In this document: piece after piece, positions 33,496 to 45,827 of the stretch | How the letters are laid out: each line of letters begins with the position of its first letter | Numbering within the stretch: position 1 is the first letter of the stretch | NCBI RefSeq assembly: GCF_013911965.1 | Contig: NZ_JACESE010000002.1 | Location: 186,001-250,000, forward strand | Length of the DNA: 64,000 nucleotides | Reading direction: 5' to 3' | From: Phenylobacterium sp. | GTDB lineage: Bacteria > Pseudomonadota > Alphaproteobacteria > Caulobacterales > Caulobacteraceae | Made by a program: the position numbers and the translations under genes | Notes under the pieces: generated by a model | Database searches by the model: none | Told to the model about the DNA's origin: nothing | Seen by the model: only the letters and a program-made list of their open reading frames with translations

Positions 33496-34766
33496 ACGGC
33501 GCCGCTCCGCCCTTCGGCCGCTGGGAGCGCATGCTCGCCGGCCGCTATCTCCGCGCAAAGCGCAGCCAGGGCGGGGTGGCGCTCATCTCCATCATCTCCT
33601 TCGTCGGCATCATGCTGGCGGTGGCGGTTCTGATCATCGTCATGTCGGTGATGAACGGCTTCCGGACGGAGCTGCTGGACCGCACCCTGGGCTTCAACGG
33701 CCACATCTTCGTCTCGGGCGGTTCGCTCGTGGAGCCCGATGTGCAGCGCCTGGCGGGCGAGATCGCCGGCCTGCCGGGCGTCACCCAGGCCGCGCCCCTG
33801 GTCGAGGCCCAGGCCATGGCGCTCGGCCAGGGCCAGATCAGCGGCGTGGTGGTGCGCGGCATTTCCGCCGCCGATCTGCGTGCGACGCAGATCGTCTCCG
33901 GCAACATCGTCCGCGGCTCGCTCGAGGGCTTCGGCGAGGGCGAGTACGGCGGCGACCTGATCGTCATCGGCGAGCGTCTGGCCCAGACTCTCGGCGTCCA
34001 GCCGGGCGACCCGCTCACCCTCATCTCCCCCAGCGGCGGGGCGACGGCCTTCGGCTTCACGCCCCAGCGCAAGACCTACACGGTCGCCGCCACCTTCACC
34101 GTGGGCATGAGCGAATACGACCAGCTCTTCATCTACATGCCGCTCGCCCAGGCCCAGCTCTTCTTCGGCCGGGAGGGCGTGGTCGACGTGGTCGAGATCC
34201 GGGTGGCCGACGCCGACCGGGCCATGGAGATGAAGTCTCAGATCGCCGAACTGGCGGGCCCCACCGCCATCGTCACCGACTGGACCCAGCGCAACGCCAG
34301 CTTCTGGAACGCGCTCAAGGTCGAACGCAGCGTCATGCGGCTGATCCTGATGCTGATCGTCGCCATCGCGGCCATGAACATCATCTCCGGCCTGGTCATG
34401 CTGGTGAAGAACAAGGGCCGCGACATCGCCATCCTCCGCACCATGGGGGCGGGCAGGGGCGCCATCCTGCGGGTCTTCTTCATGGCCGGCGCCTCCGTCG
34501 GCGCGCTCGGCACGCTGGTCGGCCTGGTGCTGGGGGTGCTCTTCTGCCTCTTCATCGGCCCCATCCAGAGCTTCGTGGAATGGGTGACCGGCGCCGAGGT
34601 GTTCAGCTCCGACATCTACTATCTGGCCCACATCCCGGCCCAGGTGGACTGGCGGGAAGTGCTGATCATCGTCGCCTGGGCGCTCGGCGTCTCCTTCGTG
34701 GCCACCCTGCCGCCGGCCCTGCGGGCCTCGCGCCTCGATCCGGTGGAGGCCCTTCGCTATGAGTGA
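33492..34766 (+). CDS. lolC: Lipoprotein-releasing ABC transporter permease (LolC/E)
   Basis: 424-residue inner-membrane component of the Lol system, which extracts outer-membrane lipoproteins and hands them to LolA. One helix is at about 28-52 ([32 protein letters not shown]), a large periplasmic domain follows, then three helices near 280-305, 325-350 and 390-410. Some alphaproteobacteria use one LolC/E-type protein as a homodimer, and only one gene is here. The start GTG 33492 overlaps proS; the 3' end overlaps lolD by 8 bases. Confidence 0.94.
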   Translation: MNGAAPPFGRWERMLAGRYLRAKRSQGGVALISIISFVGIMLAVAVLIIVMSVMNGFRTELLDRTLGFNGHIFVSGGSLVEPDVQRLAGEIAGLPGVTQAAPLVEAQAMALGQGQISGVVVRGISAADLRATQIVSGNIVRGSLEGFGEGEYGGDLIVIGERLAQTLGVQPGDPLTLISPSGGATAFGFTPQRKTYTVAATFTVGMSEYDQLFIYMPLAQAQLFFGREGVVDVVEIRVADADRAMEMKSQIAELAGPTAIVTDWTQRNASFWNALKVERSVMRLILMLIVAIAAMNIISGLVMLVKNKGRDIAILRTMGAGRGAILRVFFMAGASVGALGTLVGLVLGVLFCLFIGPIQSFVEWVTGAEVFSSDIYYLAHIPAQVDWREVLIIVAWALGVSFVATLPPALRASRLDPVEALRYE

Positions 34767-35451
34767 GGTTCCGGTCCTCTCCGTCCGCGGCCTCGAACGG
34801 ACCTATGTCACCGGCGACCGCAGCCTGACCGTGCTGCGCGGGGTCGATCTCGACGTCTATCCTGGCGAGATCGTCGGACTGATCGGTCCGTCTGGATCGG
34901 GCAAGTCGTCCCTGCTGCACGCTGCGGGCCTGCTCGAACGGCCGAACGCCGGGGACATCGCCATCGAGGGACGCGACTGCACGCGGATGAGCGAGCGGGC
35001 GCGCACCCGGGTGCGGCTCGGCTCCATCGGCTTCGTCTACCAGTTCCACCATCTGCTGGCGGAGTTCACGGCTCTGGACAATGTGGCCCTGCCGCAGATG
35101 ATCGCCGGCGTCGCGCAAGGCCCTGCGCGCGAGCGGGCGGGGCGGTTGCTGAGCCAGCTCGGTCTCGCCGATCGGGTGGAGCACCAGCCGGCCCAGATGT
35201 CCGGCGGCGAGCAGCAGCGGGTGGCCATCGCCCGCGCCCTGGCCAACGCCCCGCGCCTGCTGCTGGCCGACGAGCCCACCGGCAATCTCGATCCCACGAC
35301 CTCTTCGGAGGTGTTCGCCAGCCTCTACCAGCTGGTGCGCGAGACCGGCGTGGCGGCCGTCATCGCCACCCACAATTTCGAACTCGCCCGGCACATGGAC
35401 CGGGTTCTGGCGCTGAAGGACGGGCATCTGGAGCCCCAGTCGGTCTTCTGA
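34759..35451 (+). CDS. lolD: Lipoprotein-releasing system ATP-binding protein LolD
   Basis: 230-residue ABC ATPase of the MacB/LolD type. Walker A is GPSGSGKS at 43-50, the signature is [15 protein letters not shown], and Walker B is [12 protein letters not shown]. The Q-loop region contains [19 protein letters not shown], a LolD hallmark. It overlaps lolC by 8 bases, so the two subunits are co-translated. Confidence 0.97.
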   Translation: MSEVPVLSVRGLERTYVTGDRSLTVLRGVDLDVYPGEIVGLIGPSGSGKSSLLHAAGLLERPNAGDIAIEGRDCTRMSERARTRVRLGSIGFVYQFHHLLAEFTALDNVALPQMIAGVAQGPARERAGRLLSQLGLADRVEHQPAQMSGGEQQRVAIARALANAPRLLLADEPTGNLDPTTSSEVFASLYQLVRETGVAAVIATHNFELARHMDRVLALKDGHLEPQSVF

Positions 35452-35464
35452 GGCTCCAGCCGGT

Positions 35465-35893
35465 TCAGGCTTCCGGAAGGAAGCGCGTGCCTCCGTCGGG
35501 ATCGATCTCCGCGCCCGGATTGTGCGCCACTTCCCAGACGTGCCCGTCGGGGTCTGCGAAATAGCCCGAATAGCCCCCCCAGAAGACGGCTTCCGGCGGC
35601 TTCAGCGCCTTGGCCCCCGCGGCGAGCGCTTCGGCGAAGATGGCGTCCACCTCGGCGCGGTCGCGGCCGTTGATGGCGATGGTGACGCCGCTGAAGGTTC
35701 CGTCGATCGGACGTTTGGCGTCCTCGGCCAGGGCCTCGCGGCCGAACAGGCCCAGCACCATTCCGGGCAACTGATAGAAGCAGACCGCGTCCATGGCGCT
35801 CACCGGCTTCCACCCCAGCCCCGCCTCATAGAAGCGGCGGGAGCGGGGCAGGTCGGCGACGCCGAGGGTGATCAGACTGATGCGTTGGTCCAT
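35465..35893 (-). CDS. VOC / glyoxalase-like protein
   Basis: 142-residue vicinal-oxygen-chelate domain protein (LITLGVADLPRSRRFYEAGLGW, then FFADPDGHVWEVAHNP). It is related to the glyoxalase/bleomycin-resistance group; substrate and metal role are unknown. The start at 35893 is chosen over an upstream ATG at 35932 because AAGGAG sits just ahead. It is divergent from sidA, and the SOS-type operator lies between them, so it may be influenced by LexA. Confidence 0.85.
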   Translation of the reverse strand: MDQRISLITLGVADLPRSRRFYEAGLGWKPVSAMDAVCFYQLPGMVLGLFGREALAEDAKRPIDGTFSGVTIAINGRDRAEVDAIFAEALAAGAKALKPPEAVFWGGYSGYFADPDGHVWEVAHNPGAEIDPDGGTRFLPEA

Positions 35894-35916
35894 GGGTCGG
35901 CTCCTTGGGGGCGGGC

Positions 35917-35942
35917 TTGACGATGAGAACAAAACCAGAATA
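35917..35942 (+). promoter_or_regulatory. Putative promoter of sidA
   Basis: TTGACG (35917-35922), a 14-base spacer and an AT-rich AGAATA (35937-35942). The LexA sites overlap and follow the -10 region, as in a repressed SOS promoter. Confidence 0.5.
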
Positions 35943-35958
35943 AGAACATTTATCGAAC
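35927..35958 (+). promoter_or_regulatory. LexA (SOS) boxes upstream of sidA
   Basis: A perfect alphaproteobacterial SOS box, GAAC-ATTTATC-GAAC, is at 35944-35958. A near-match, GAAC-AAAACCA-GAAT, is immediately before it at 35927-35941. Two tandem sites suggest tight LexA repression of the plus-strand transcript. The lexA gene in this same window has the same kind of box. Confidence 0.88.
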
Positions 35959-35988
35959 ATCCACAAGTGGGCCACAGGGGAGTTGGTG

Positions 35989-36081
35989 ATGGTCATTCGT
36001 CTGGCGCGGGAATCGCTGGCATTTGCTTCGGTGGCGGGCTTCGTTTGGATGGTCTGCCAGGTCGCCTACCTGGTGGGCTGA
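35989..36081 (+). CDS. sidA: SOS-induced inhibitor of cell division SidA
   Basis: 30-residue single-pass membrane peptide: a basic start MVIRLARES followed by one hydrophobic helix (LAFASVAGFVWMVCQVAYLVG). A very strong ribosome-binding site AGGGGAG (35976-35982) is 6 bases before the ATG. In Caulobacter crescentus the 29-residue SidA is SOS-induced, binds FtsW and stops division after DNA damage; its gene is directly upstream of dnaE. The size, topology, position and LexA boxes all match here. I assign it by these features, not by a full alignment. dnaE starts 24 bases downstream without a terminator. Confidence 0.88.
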   Translation: MVIRLARESLAFASVAGFVWMVCQVAYLVG

Positions 36082-36105
36082 CGGCGCGGCGGTGCGGAGG
36101 TGAGG

Positions 36106-39549
<3,444 letters not shown>

Positions 39550-39608
39550 ACCGCCCGCGGCTCTTCGGCCCGGACGGCGGCCCGGCAGGTCCAAGCCGCC
39601 GTCCATGC

Positions 39609-39636
39609 TTGCTTTTTTCGCAAGTCCGCCTTATTT
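39609..39636 (+). promoter_or_regulatory. Promoter of rpsB-tsf
   Basis: TTGCTT (39609-39614), 16-base spacer, TTATTT (39631-39636). It gives a transcript with a leader of about 115 nt before rpsB. Confidence 0.6.
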
Positions 39637-39671
39637 GCCGGCCCATCACACACGCAGGCGTTCGGCGACCG

Positions 39672-39718
39672 GCGGGGAGACATCCCGCAGGTATCCGTTC
39701 CGGGCCTCCGAAAGGAGG
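39672..39718 (+). promoter_or_regulatory. Structured rpsB mRNA leader
   Basis: Two hairpins stand in the leader: GCGGG (39672-39676) with CCCGC (39684-39688), and CCTCC-GAAA-GGAGG (39705-39718), a perfect stem closed by a GNRA tetraloop. The second hides a GGAGG sequence. Leaders of this sort often bind the ribosomal protein they encode; autoregulation by S2 is inference. Confidence 0.5.
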
Positions 39719-39757
39719 TTTTGGCCTGCGGAGGCGCACCGGAAAAAGGAGCAATCT

Positions 39758-40555
39758 ATGGCGCTGCCCGACTTCTCCATGCGTCAGCTTTTGGAAGCTG
39801 GCGCTCACTTCGGCCACCAGACCCACCGCTGGAACCCGAAGATGGAACGCTACATCTTCGGCGCTCGGTCGAACATTCACATCATCGACCTGTCGCAGAC
39901 CATCCCGCTGCTGCACCAGGCCCTGGTCAAGGCGCGCGACGTCGCCGCCGGCGGCGGCCGCATCCTCTTCGTCGGCACCAAGCGCCAGGCCTCCGATCCG
40001 GTCGCCATGGCCGCCAAGCGCTGCGCCCAGTACTATGTGAACCACCGCTGGCTGGGCGGCACGCTCACCAACTGGCGCACCGTTTCCGGCTCCATCGCCC
40101 GCCTGCGCGAGCTTGAAGGCGTGCTGGACGGCGAGGGCCAGGGCCGCGGCAAGAAGGAGCTGCTGCAGCTCACCCGCGAGCGCGACAAGCTCGAACTGTC
40201 GCTGGGCGGCATCAAGGACATGGGCGGCATCCCCGACCTGATGTTCGTGATCGACACGAACAAGGAGGCGATCGCCATCCAGGAGGCGCGCAAGCTGAAC
40301 ATCCCGGTCATCGCGATCCTGGACACCAACTGCGATCCGGCCGGCATCACCTATCCGATCCCGGGCAACGACGACGCCGCCCGCGCCCTTCAGCTCTATT
40401 GCGACCTGATGGCCGACGCGATCCTCGACGGCCTGACCGCCGGCCAGATCGCCGCCGGCGTCGACCTGGGCGCCTCGGAAGCCCCGATGGAGCCGGCGCT
40501 CGCCCAGACGGCGGCGGCCGAACCGGCCCCGGAAGCGGCGACCGAGCAGTCCTAA
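39758..40555 (+). CDS. rpsB: 30S ribosomal protein S2
   Basis: 265-residue small-subunit protein. Typical segments are [48 protein letters not shown] and [16 protein letters not shown]-terminal Ala/Glu-rich tail ([17 protein letters not shown]) extends past the core. The start at 39758 has AAAAGGA upstream; the earlier in-frame ATG at 39605 is not used. It pairs with tsf as in most bacteria. Confidence 0.98.
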   Translation: MALPDFSMRQLLEAGAHFGHQTHRWNPKMERYIFGARSNIHIIDLSQTIPLLHQALVKARDVAAGGGRILFVGTKRQASDPVAMAAKRCAQYYVNHRWLGGTLTNWRTVSGSIARLRELEGVLDGEGQGRGKKELLQLTRERDKLELSLGGIKDMGGIPDLMFVIDTNKEAIAIQEARKLNIPVIAILDTNCDPAGITYPIPGNDDAARALQLYCDLMADAILDGLTAGQIAAGVDLGASEAPMEPALAQTAAAEPAPEAATEQS

Positions 40556-40561
40556 TCGGTT

Positions 40562-40630
40562 CCGCCGCCCAGGCCGGGCGGCGGCCCCGACATCAAACTG
40601 TGACGGCTGGGCTTCATCAGGAGCCCAGTC
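40562..40630 (+). other. Two hairpins between rpsB and tsf
   Basis: A 9-bp perfect stem (40562-40570 with 40576-40584) without a U-tract, then a second stem (40607-40613 with 40622-40628). They probably reduce, but do not end, transcription into tsf. A CcrM-type GATTC follows at 40634. Confidence 0.6.
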
Positions 40631-40657
40631 GCTGATTCTAGATCGAAGGAGCCGACC

Positions 40658-41593
40658 ATGGCGGAGATCACCGCTGCGCTGGTCAAGGAACTGCGCGAGA
40701 AGTCTGGCGCGGGCATGATGGACTGCAAGAAGGCCTTGCAGGAGAACAACGGCGACATCGAAGCGGCCACCGACTGGCTGCGGTCCAAGGGCCTGTCCAA
40801 GGCCGCCAAGAAGTCCGACCGCGCCGCGGCCGAGGGCCTGGTGGCCGCCGCCGTGCGGAAGGATGGCGAGGGCATGACCGGCGTGCTGGTCGAGCTGAAC
40901 GCCGAGACCGACTTCGTGGCGCGCAACGAGCTGTTCCAGAACGCCGCCAAGGACGTCGCCCAGGTCGCCCTGGACAACGAAGGCGTCGAGGCGATCTCGG
41001 CCGCCAAGACGAGCGCGGGCGAGACCGTGTCCGACACGATCACCAACCTGATCGCGACCATCGGCGAGAACATGATGCTGCGCCGCGCGGCCCGTCTCAC
41101 CGTGTCCCAGGGCGCGGTGGCCAGCTACGTCCACGCCGCCGCCGCTCCGGACCTCGGCCGCATCGGCGTGCTGGTGGCCATCGAGGGCGCCGGCGACCAG
41201 GCCAAGCTGCAGGAAGTCGGCCGCAAGATCGCCATGCACGTGGCGGCCACCAACCCGATGTCCCTGTCGGCCGACGATCTCGATCCGGCCGCCATCGAGC
41301 GCGAGAAGGCCATCTTCACCGAGCAGGCGCTGGAATCGGGCAAGCCCGCCGGCGTGGTGGAGAAGATGGTCGAGGGCCGCATCCGCAAGTTCCTCGAGGA
41401 GGTCGTGCTGCTGAAGCAGGCCTTCGTGATGAACCCGGACCAGACGGTCGAGCAGCTGGTCGCCGACCTGGCCAAGGAAACGGGCGCCCCGGCCACCGTG
41501 AAGGCCTTCGTGCGCTTCGGCCTCGGCGAGGGCGTGGAGAAGAAGGCGGACGACTTCGCCGCCGAGGTGGCGCAACTCAGCGGTCAGGCCTAA
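40658..41593 (+). CDS. tsf: Elongation factor Ts
   Basis: 311-residue guanine-nucleotide exchange factor for EF-Tu. The N-terminal UBA-like domain ends with the signature [19 protein letters not shown]; the core has [11 protein letters not shown], and the two dimerisation repeats are present. AAGGAG is upstream of the ATG. The gene is closed by a long hairpin. Confidence 0.98.
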   Translation: MAEITAALVKELREKSGAGMMDCKKALQENNGDIEAATDWLRSKGLSKAAKKSDRAAAEGLVAAAVRKDGEGMTGVLVELNAETDFVARNELFQNAAKDVAQVALDNEGVEAISAAKTSAGETVSDTITNLIATIGENMMLRRAARLTVSQGAVASYVHAAAAPDLGRIGVLVAIEGAGDQAKLQEVGRKIAMHVAATNPMSLSADDLDPAAIEREKAIFTEQALESGKPAGVVEKMVEGRIRKFLEEVVLLKQAFVMNPDQTVEQLVADLAKETGAPATVKAFVRFGLGEGVEKKADDFAAEVAQLSGQA

Positions 41594-41615
41594 AGCTCGA
41601 TCGACCTCATAGCTG

Positions 41616-41651
41616 GGGCGCGGGTCGCGTTCGACGCGGCTCGCGCCCTTG
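41616..41651 (+). terminator. Terminator-like hairpin after tsf
   Basis: A 14-bp stem with two G-U pairs (41616-41629 with 41635-41648), loop TTCGA, then TTGCGCTATCTTG. The T-run is weak, so it may act as an attenuator. Confidence 0.6.
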
Positions 41652-41689
41652 CGCTATCTTGCCTGCGCCAGAATCGGAAGTCCGCGCCC

Positions 41690-42415
41690 ATGCCCGACGC
41701 CATGCCTGCCCTCCGCTACAAACGGATCCTCCTGAAGGTCTCAGGCGAGGTCCTGATGGGAGACCAGGGCTTCGGCATCGATCCAAACACCCTCGAGGCC
41801 GTGGCCGAGGACATCGCCGAGGTGGTCAATCACGGCCTGGAACTGTGCCTGGTCATCGGCGGCGGCAACATCTTCCGCGGCGTCTCCCTGGCGGGGAAGG
41901 GGATGGAGCGGGCCAGCGCCGACTATATGGGCATGCTGGCCACCGTCATGAACGCCCTGGCCCTGCAGGGGGCGCTCGAGAAGATCGGCGTCTACACACG
42001 CGTGCAGTCGGCCATCCCGATGGATGCGGTGTGCGAGCCCTACATCCGCCGCCGGGCCCTGCGTCACCTCGAGAAGGGCCGCGTCGTCATCTTCGCCGCG
42101 GGCCTCGGCGCGCCCTTCTTCACGACCGACACGCCGGCCGCTCTACGCTCGGCCGAGATGGGCTGCGAGGCGCTGTTCAAGGGCACCAGCGTGGACGGCG
42201 TCTATACGGCCGACCCGAAGAAGGTGGCCGACGCCCGGCGCTACGAAGCGCTCAGCTATCAGGACGTGCTGGCCCAGGACCTGCGGGTCATGGACGCCTC
42301 GGCCATCGCCCTGATGCGCGACAACCAGATCCCGATCGTGGTCTTCTCGATCCGCGAGCGCGGGAATTTTCTGAAAGTGCTCAAGGGCCAGGGCGTCTTC
42401 ACGACGATCGCCTGA
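41690..42415 (+). CDS. pyrH: Uridylate kinase
   Basis: 241-residue hexameric UMP kinase of the amino-acid-kinase fold. Key segments are [43 protein letters not shown] and the activator/ATP region [17 protein letters not shown]. The length is typical. It is followed after 21 bases by frr, the common bacterial pair. Confidence 0.97.
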   Translation: MPDAMPALRYKRILLKVSGEVLMGDQGFGIDPNTLEAVAEDIAEVVNHGLELCLVIGGGNIFRGVSLAGKGMERASADYMGMLATVMNALALQGALEKIGVYTRVQSAIPMDAVCEPYIRRRALRHLEKGRVVIFAAGLGAPFFTTDTPAALRSAEMGCEALFKGTSVDGVYTADPKKVADARRYEALSYQDVLAQDLRVMDASAIALMRDNQIPIVVFSIRERGNFLKVLKGQGVFTTIA

Positions 42416-42436
42416 CCCAAGGATTGGAGGAGCCCC

Positions 42437-43003
42437 ATGGCCACCGCAGAGAAGCCGGTTCTTTCGAAGTACAAGGATCGCATGGACAAGGCCGTCGCGG
42501 CCCTGAAGGAGGAGTTCGGCTCCCTTCGGACCGGCCGCGCCTCGTCGAGCCTGCTCGACCAGGTCACCGTCGAAGCCTACGGCTCGACCGTGCCGTTGAA
42601 CCAGGTCGCCGCCGTCAGCGTGCCGGAGCCGCGCATGCTGGTGGTCAATGTCTGGGACAAGGGCCTCGCCGTCTCGGTGGAGAAGGCGATCCGGAATTCG
42701 GGCCTCGGGTTCAATCCCGTGGTCGACGGCCAGAACCTGCGCATCCCGATCCCGCCGCTCACCGAGGAGCGCCGCAAGGAGATGGTCAAGCTGGCCGGCA
42801 AGTACGCCGAGCAGCAGCGCATCGCCGTCCGCAACGTCCGGCGTGACGCCAACGACGACCTCAAGAAGGCCGAGAAGGACGGCGTCGTCAGCCAGGACGA
42901 GCAGAAGCGCATGGAAGGCGAGGTCCAGAAGCTGACCGATGAGGCGATCAAGCGCGTGGACGAAGCCTTGAAAGTCAAAGAACAAGAGATCATGCAGGTC
43001 TGA
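42437..43003 (+). CDS. frr: Ribosome-recycling factor
   Basis: 188-residue factor that splits the post-termination complex with EF-G. It has the conserved [21 protein letters not shown] and the C-terminal [15 protein letters not shown] helix. The start has GGAGGAG upstream. uppS follows after 36 bases. Confidence 0.98.
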   Translation: MATAEKPVLSKYKDRMDKAVAALKEEFGSLRTGRASSSLLDQVTVEAYGSTVPLNQVAAVSVPEPRMLVVNVWDKGLAVSVEKAIRNSGLGFNPVVDGQNLRIPIPPLTEERRKEMVKLAGKYAEQQRIAVRNVRRDANDDLKKAEKDGVVSQDEQKRMEGEVQKLTDEAIKRVDEALKVKEQEIMQV

Positions 43004-43039
43004 TCGTCAGACTGCGGTCCGACGCGCGAAGGAACGCCC

Positions 43040-43816
43040 ATGGCCTCCAGCCCAGAGCCCACCGCCGCGACCCCGCCCGCAGCCTTCGCCGCGGGCGACG
43101 GCCTGCACGTGGCCCTGGTGATGGACGGCAACGGTCGCTGGGCCAAGCGCCGGGGCCTGCCGCGCACCCTGGGCCACCGGGCGGGGGTCGAGGCGCTCAA
43201 GCGGACGGTGGCGGCGGCGCCCGACCTCGACATCCGCTGCCTGACGGTGTTCGGCTTCTCGACCGAGAACTGGAGCCGCCCGGCCACCGAGGTGGCCGAA
43301 CTCATGGCCCTGCCGAAGCGGTATTTCGAGAGCGACCTGGAGCGCCTGGAGCGCGAAGGCGTTCGGGTGCGGGTGATCGGCCGGCGCGAGGGGCTGAATT
43401 CCGAACTGGTGGAGATCATCGCCCAGGCCGAGGCGCGGACCGCGCACAACGATCGCTTTCTCCTGCAGATCGCGTTCAACTATGGCGGCCAGGCCGACAT
43501 CACCGATGCGGCGCGTCGCTTCGCCCAGGCGGTGGCCGAGGGCCGCGCCCGGCCCGAAGACCTCACCGAGGCGGCGTTCGCCGCCCAGCTGTCCACCGCC
43601 GATACGCCGGCGCCGGACCTGATCGTCCGGCCCTCGGGCGAGCAGCGCCTCTCCAACTTCCTCCTGTGGGAGGCGGCGTACGCCGAGCTTGTGTTCCAGG
43701 ACGTGCTTTGGCCCGACTACGGGGCCGATCACCTCAAGGCGGCCATCGCCGAGTTCCGCACCCGCGAGCGGCGCTATGGCGGGGCCGTCGCCGATGACGC
43801 CCTTGCCGCCGGCTAA
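43040..43816 (+). CDS. uppS: Undecaprenyl diphosphate synthase (cis-prenyltransferase)
   Basis: 258-residue isoprenyl transferase making the C55 carrier for peptidoglycan and other envelope polymers. The signature is VMDGNGRWAKRRGLPRTLGHRAG with catalytic D29. TVFGFSTENWSRP and the C-terminal IVRPSGEQRLSNFLLWE are intact; Glu and Gln appear where many homologues have Gly and Glu in the last motif. A 20-residue Ala/Pro-rich N-terminus precedes the domain. It overlaps cdsA by 23 bases. Confidence 0.97.
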   Translation: MASSPEPTAATPPAAFAAGDGLHVALVMDGNGRWAKRRGLPRTLGHRAGVEALKRTVAAAPDLDIRCLTVFGFSTENWSRPATEVAELMALPKRYFESDLERLEREGVRVRVIGRREGLNSELVEIIAQAEARTAHNDRFLLQIAFNYGGQADITDAARRFAQAVAEGRARPEDLTEAAFAAQLSTADTPAPDLIVRPSGEQRLSNFLLWEAAYAELVFQDVLWPDYGADHLKAAIAEFRTRERRYGGAVADDALAAG

Positions 43817-44612
43817 GCGCTTCGACTGGTCCAACCTCGCCATTCGCGCGGCCTCCGCCCTGGTGCTGGTGCCGGCGGCGGTGGGCGCGGTCTGGTGGGG
43901 CGGCTGGCCCTTCCTCCTGCTGATGGCCGTCGGCGTGGCTCTGCTCGCCATCGAGTGGGGCGGCATGACGGCGCCGCGGGCGCCGCTGCGGGTTCTGACC
44001 TCGGTCCTGGTGGCGGTGCTCGCCGGCGTGTTCCTGGTCTATCTGCGCTACGTCTCGGCCGCCTGGCTCGTTTTACTGGCCGGGGCCGGCCTGGCCGCCT
44101 TCGTGGCGCGGCGTGTCGCCGAGCGTCCGGCGGACGCCGCCTTCGGGGTCATCTATATCGGCGCCCCCTGCCTGGCGCTCGTCTGGCTGCGCGGCACGCC
44201 CGACGGACGGCTGTGGGTGCTGATGCTGTTCGCCGTCACCTGGGCGGCCGACATCGCGGCCTTCCTGGTCGGCAGCCTGCTCAAGGGGCCGAAACTCTGG
44301 CCGCGGTTCTCGCCCAACAAGACCTGGTCGGGATTCGTCGGCGGCCTGGTCGCCGCCACCCTGGCGGGCTTCCTCTGTTCGCGCCTGCTGGGCGATGAAC
44401 TCGGCGGCTTTGCGGGCGCCGTGGTCGGGCTCTTCGGCGGCCTGGCCACCATGGGTGGCGATCTTTGGGAATCGATGCTCAAGCGCCGTTTCGGGGTGAA
44501 GGATTCCGGCGACCTCATCCCGGGCCACGGCGGCCTGCTCGACCGCGTCGACGGCCTCATGTTCGCCGTCATCGTCCTGTCCATCGCCCGTCTGGCGGAG
44601 TTGCTCGCATGA
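43794..44612 (+). CDS. cdsA: Phosphatidate cytidylyltransferase
   Basis: 272-residue membrane enzyme that makes CDP-diacylglycerol for phospholipid synthesis. It has about eight hydrophobic helices. The C-terminal signature is present: [31 protein letters not shown]. The ATG at 43794 lies inside the end of uppS in another frame and is the first sensible start; the protein begins with a short basic segment and the first helix. dxr starts within its stop (ATGA). Confidence 0.95.
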   Translation: MTPLPPAKRFDWSNLAIRAASALVLVPAAVGAVWWGGWPFLLLMAVGVALLAIEWGGMTAPRAPLRVLTSVLVAVLAGVFLVYLRYVSAAWLVLLAGAGLAAFVARRVAERPADAAFGVIYIGAPCLALVWLRGTPDGRLWVLMLFAVTWAADIAAFLVGSLLKGPKLWPRFSPNKTWSGFVGGLVAATLAGFLCSRLLGDELGGFAGAVVGLFGGLATMGGDLWESMLKRRFGVKDSGDLIPGHGGLLDRVDGLMFAVIVLSIARLAELLA

Positions 44613-45805
44613 ACGCCCACAGCTTTCCGCGCAAGGTCACGGTCCTGGGCTCCACGGGCTCGGTGGGCATGTCCACCCTCGACCTCTTCGAGCAGGCCGG
44701 CGTGGAGCTGGAGATCGTCGGCCTGACCGCCGGCCGCAACGCCGCGCGCCTGGCCGAACAGGCCCTGCGCTGGCGTCCGCAGGTGGCGGTCGTCGAGGAC
44801 GAGTCTCTCCTGCCGGAGCTGCGCGAGCGCCTGAAGGGCTCGGGCGTCCAGGCGGCGGCCGGCGCTCAGGCGGTGAAAGACGTGGCCGCGGCGGAGGCCC
44901 AGTGGGTGATGTCGGCCATCGTCGGCTTCGCCGGGCTTGCGCCGACCCTGGCGGCCGCGCGGGCCGGCGCCATCGTCGCCCTGGCCAACAAGGAGAGCCT
45001 GGTCTGCGGCGGGCCCGGCCTGCTGCGCACGGCCAAGCTGGCCGGCGGGGCGGTGATCCCGGTGGATTCGGAGCATTCGGCCATCTTCCAGGTGCTGGAC
45101 TCGCGCGTGACCGAGCAGGTCCATCGGGTGATCCTCACTTCTTCGGGGGGGCCGTTCCGCACCTGGACCCGCGAGCAGATGGCCCACGCCACGCCGGAGC
45201 AGGCGGTCGCACATCCGAACTTCAGCATGGGCGCCAAGATTTCGGTCGATTCCGCGTCCATGATGAACAAGGGGCTCGAGATCATCGAGGCCGCCTACCT
45301 GTTCGCCATGCCGCCGGAGCGCCTTGAGGTCTTGATCCACCATCAGCAGATCATCCACTCGATGGTGGAGTACGCCGACGGCTCGACGCTGGCCCAGCTG
45401 GGTCCGCCGGATATGCGCGCCCCCATCGCCTGCGCCTTCGCCTGGCCCGACCGGCTGCCGTGGCCGGCGCCGCGTCTCGACCTGATCAAGAGCGGCCCGC
45501 TCACCTTCGAGGAACCGGACGCCGAGCGTTTCCCCGCGCTCGCCCTGGCCAAGGCCGCGCTCGCCGCCGGCGGCGGCGCGCCCGGAGCGCTCAACGCCGC
45601 CAACGAGGTGGCCGTGGCCGCCTTCCTTGACCGTCGGATCGGCTTTCTCGATATTGCCGCCACTGTTGCGGAGACGCTCGAGCGGATGGACCGCGAAGGG
45701 GCGCTCGCGGGGGCGGGCGGAGACATATTCGAAACGGCGCGGCAGACCGATGCGGCTGCACGGCGCATTGCCTCGGCGGTCGTCGCCGGGCTAGCCGATG
45801 CCTGA
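44609..45805 (+). CDS. dxr: 1-deoxy-D-xylulose 5-phosphate reductoisomerase
   Basis: 398-residue NADPH-dependent enzyme of the MEP isoprenoid pathway, the source of the precursors used by UppS. The NADPH motif is [13 protein letters not shown]; metal ligands include D153 and E155 ([11 protein letters not shown]); NKESLVCGG and the catalytic-loop SMVEYADGS region are intact. It overlaps cdsA by 4 bases. Confidence 0.98.
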   Translation: MNAHSFPRKVTVLGSTGSVGMSTLDLFEQAGVELEIVGLTAGRNAARLAEQALRWRPQVAVVEDESLLPELRERLKGSGVQAAAGAQAVKDVAAAEAQWVMSAIVGFAGLAPTLAAARAGAIVALANKESLVCGGPGLLRTAKLAGGAVIPVDSEHSAIFQVLDSRVTEQVHRVILTSSGGPFRTWTREQMAHATPEQAVAHPNFSMGAKISVDSASMMNKGLEIIEAAYLFAMPPERLEVLIHHQQIIHSMVEYADGSTLAQLGPPDMRAPIACAFAWPDRLPWPAPRLDLIKSGPLTFEEPDAERFPALALAKAALAAGGGAPGALNAANEVAVAAFLDRRIGFLDIAATVAETLERMDREGALAGAGGDIFETARQTDAAARRIASAVVAGLADA

Positions 45806-45827
45806 TCGGCTCAAGGAGTAGCCCCCG

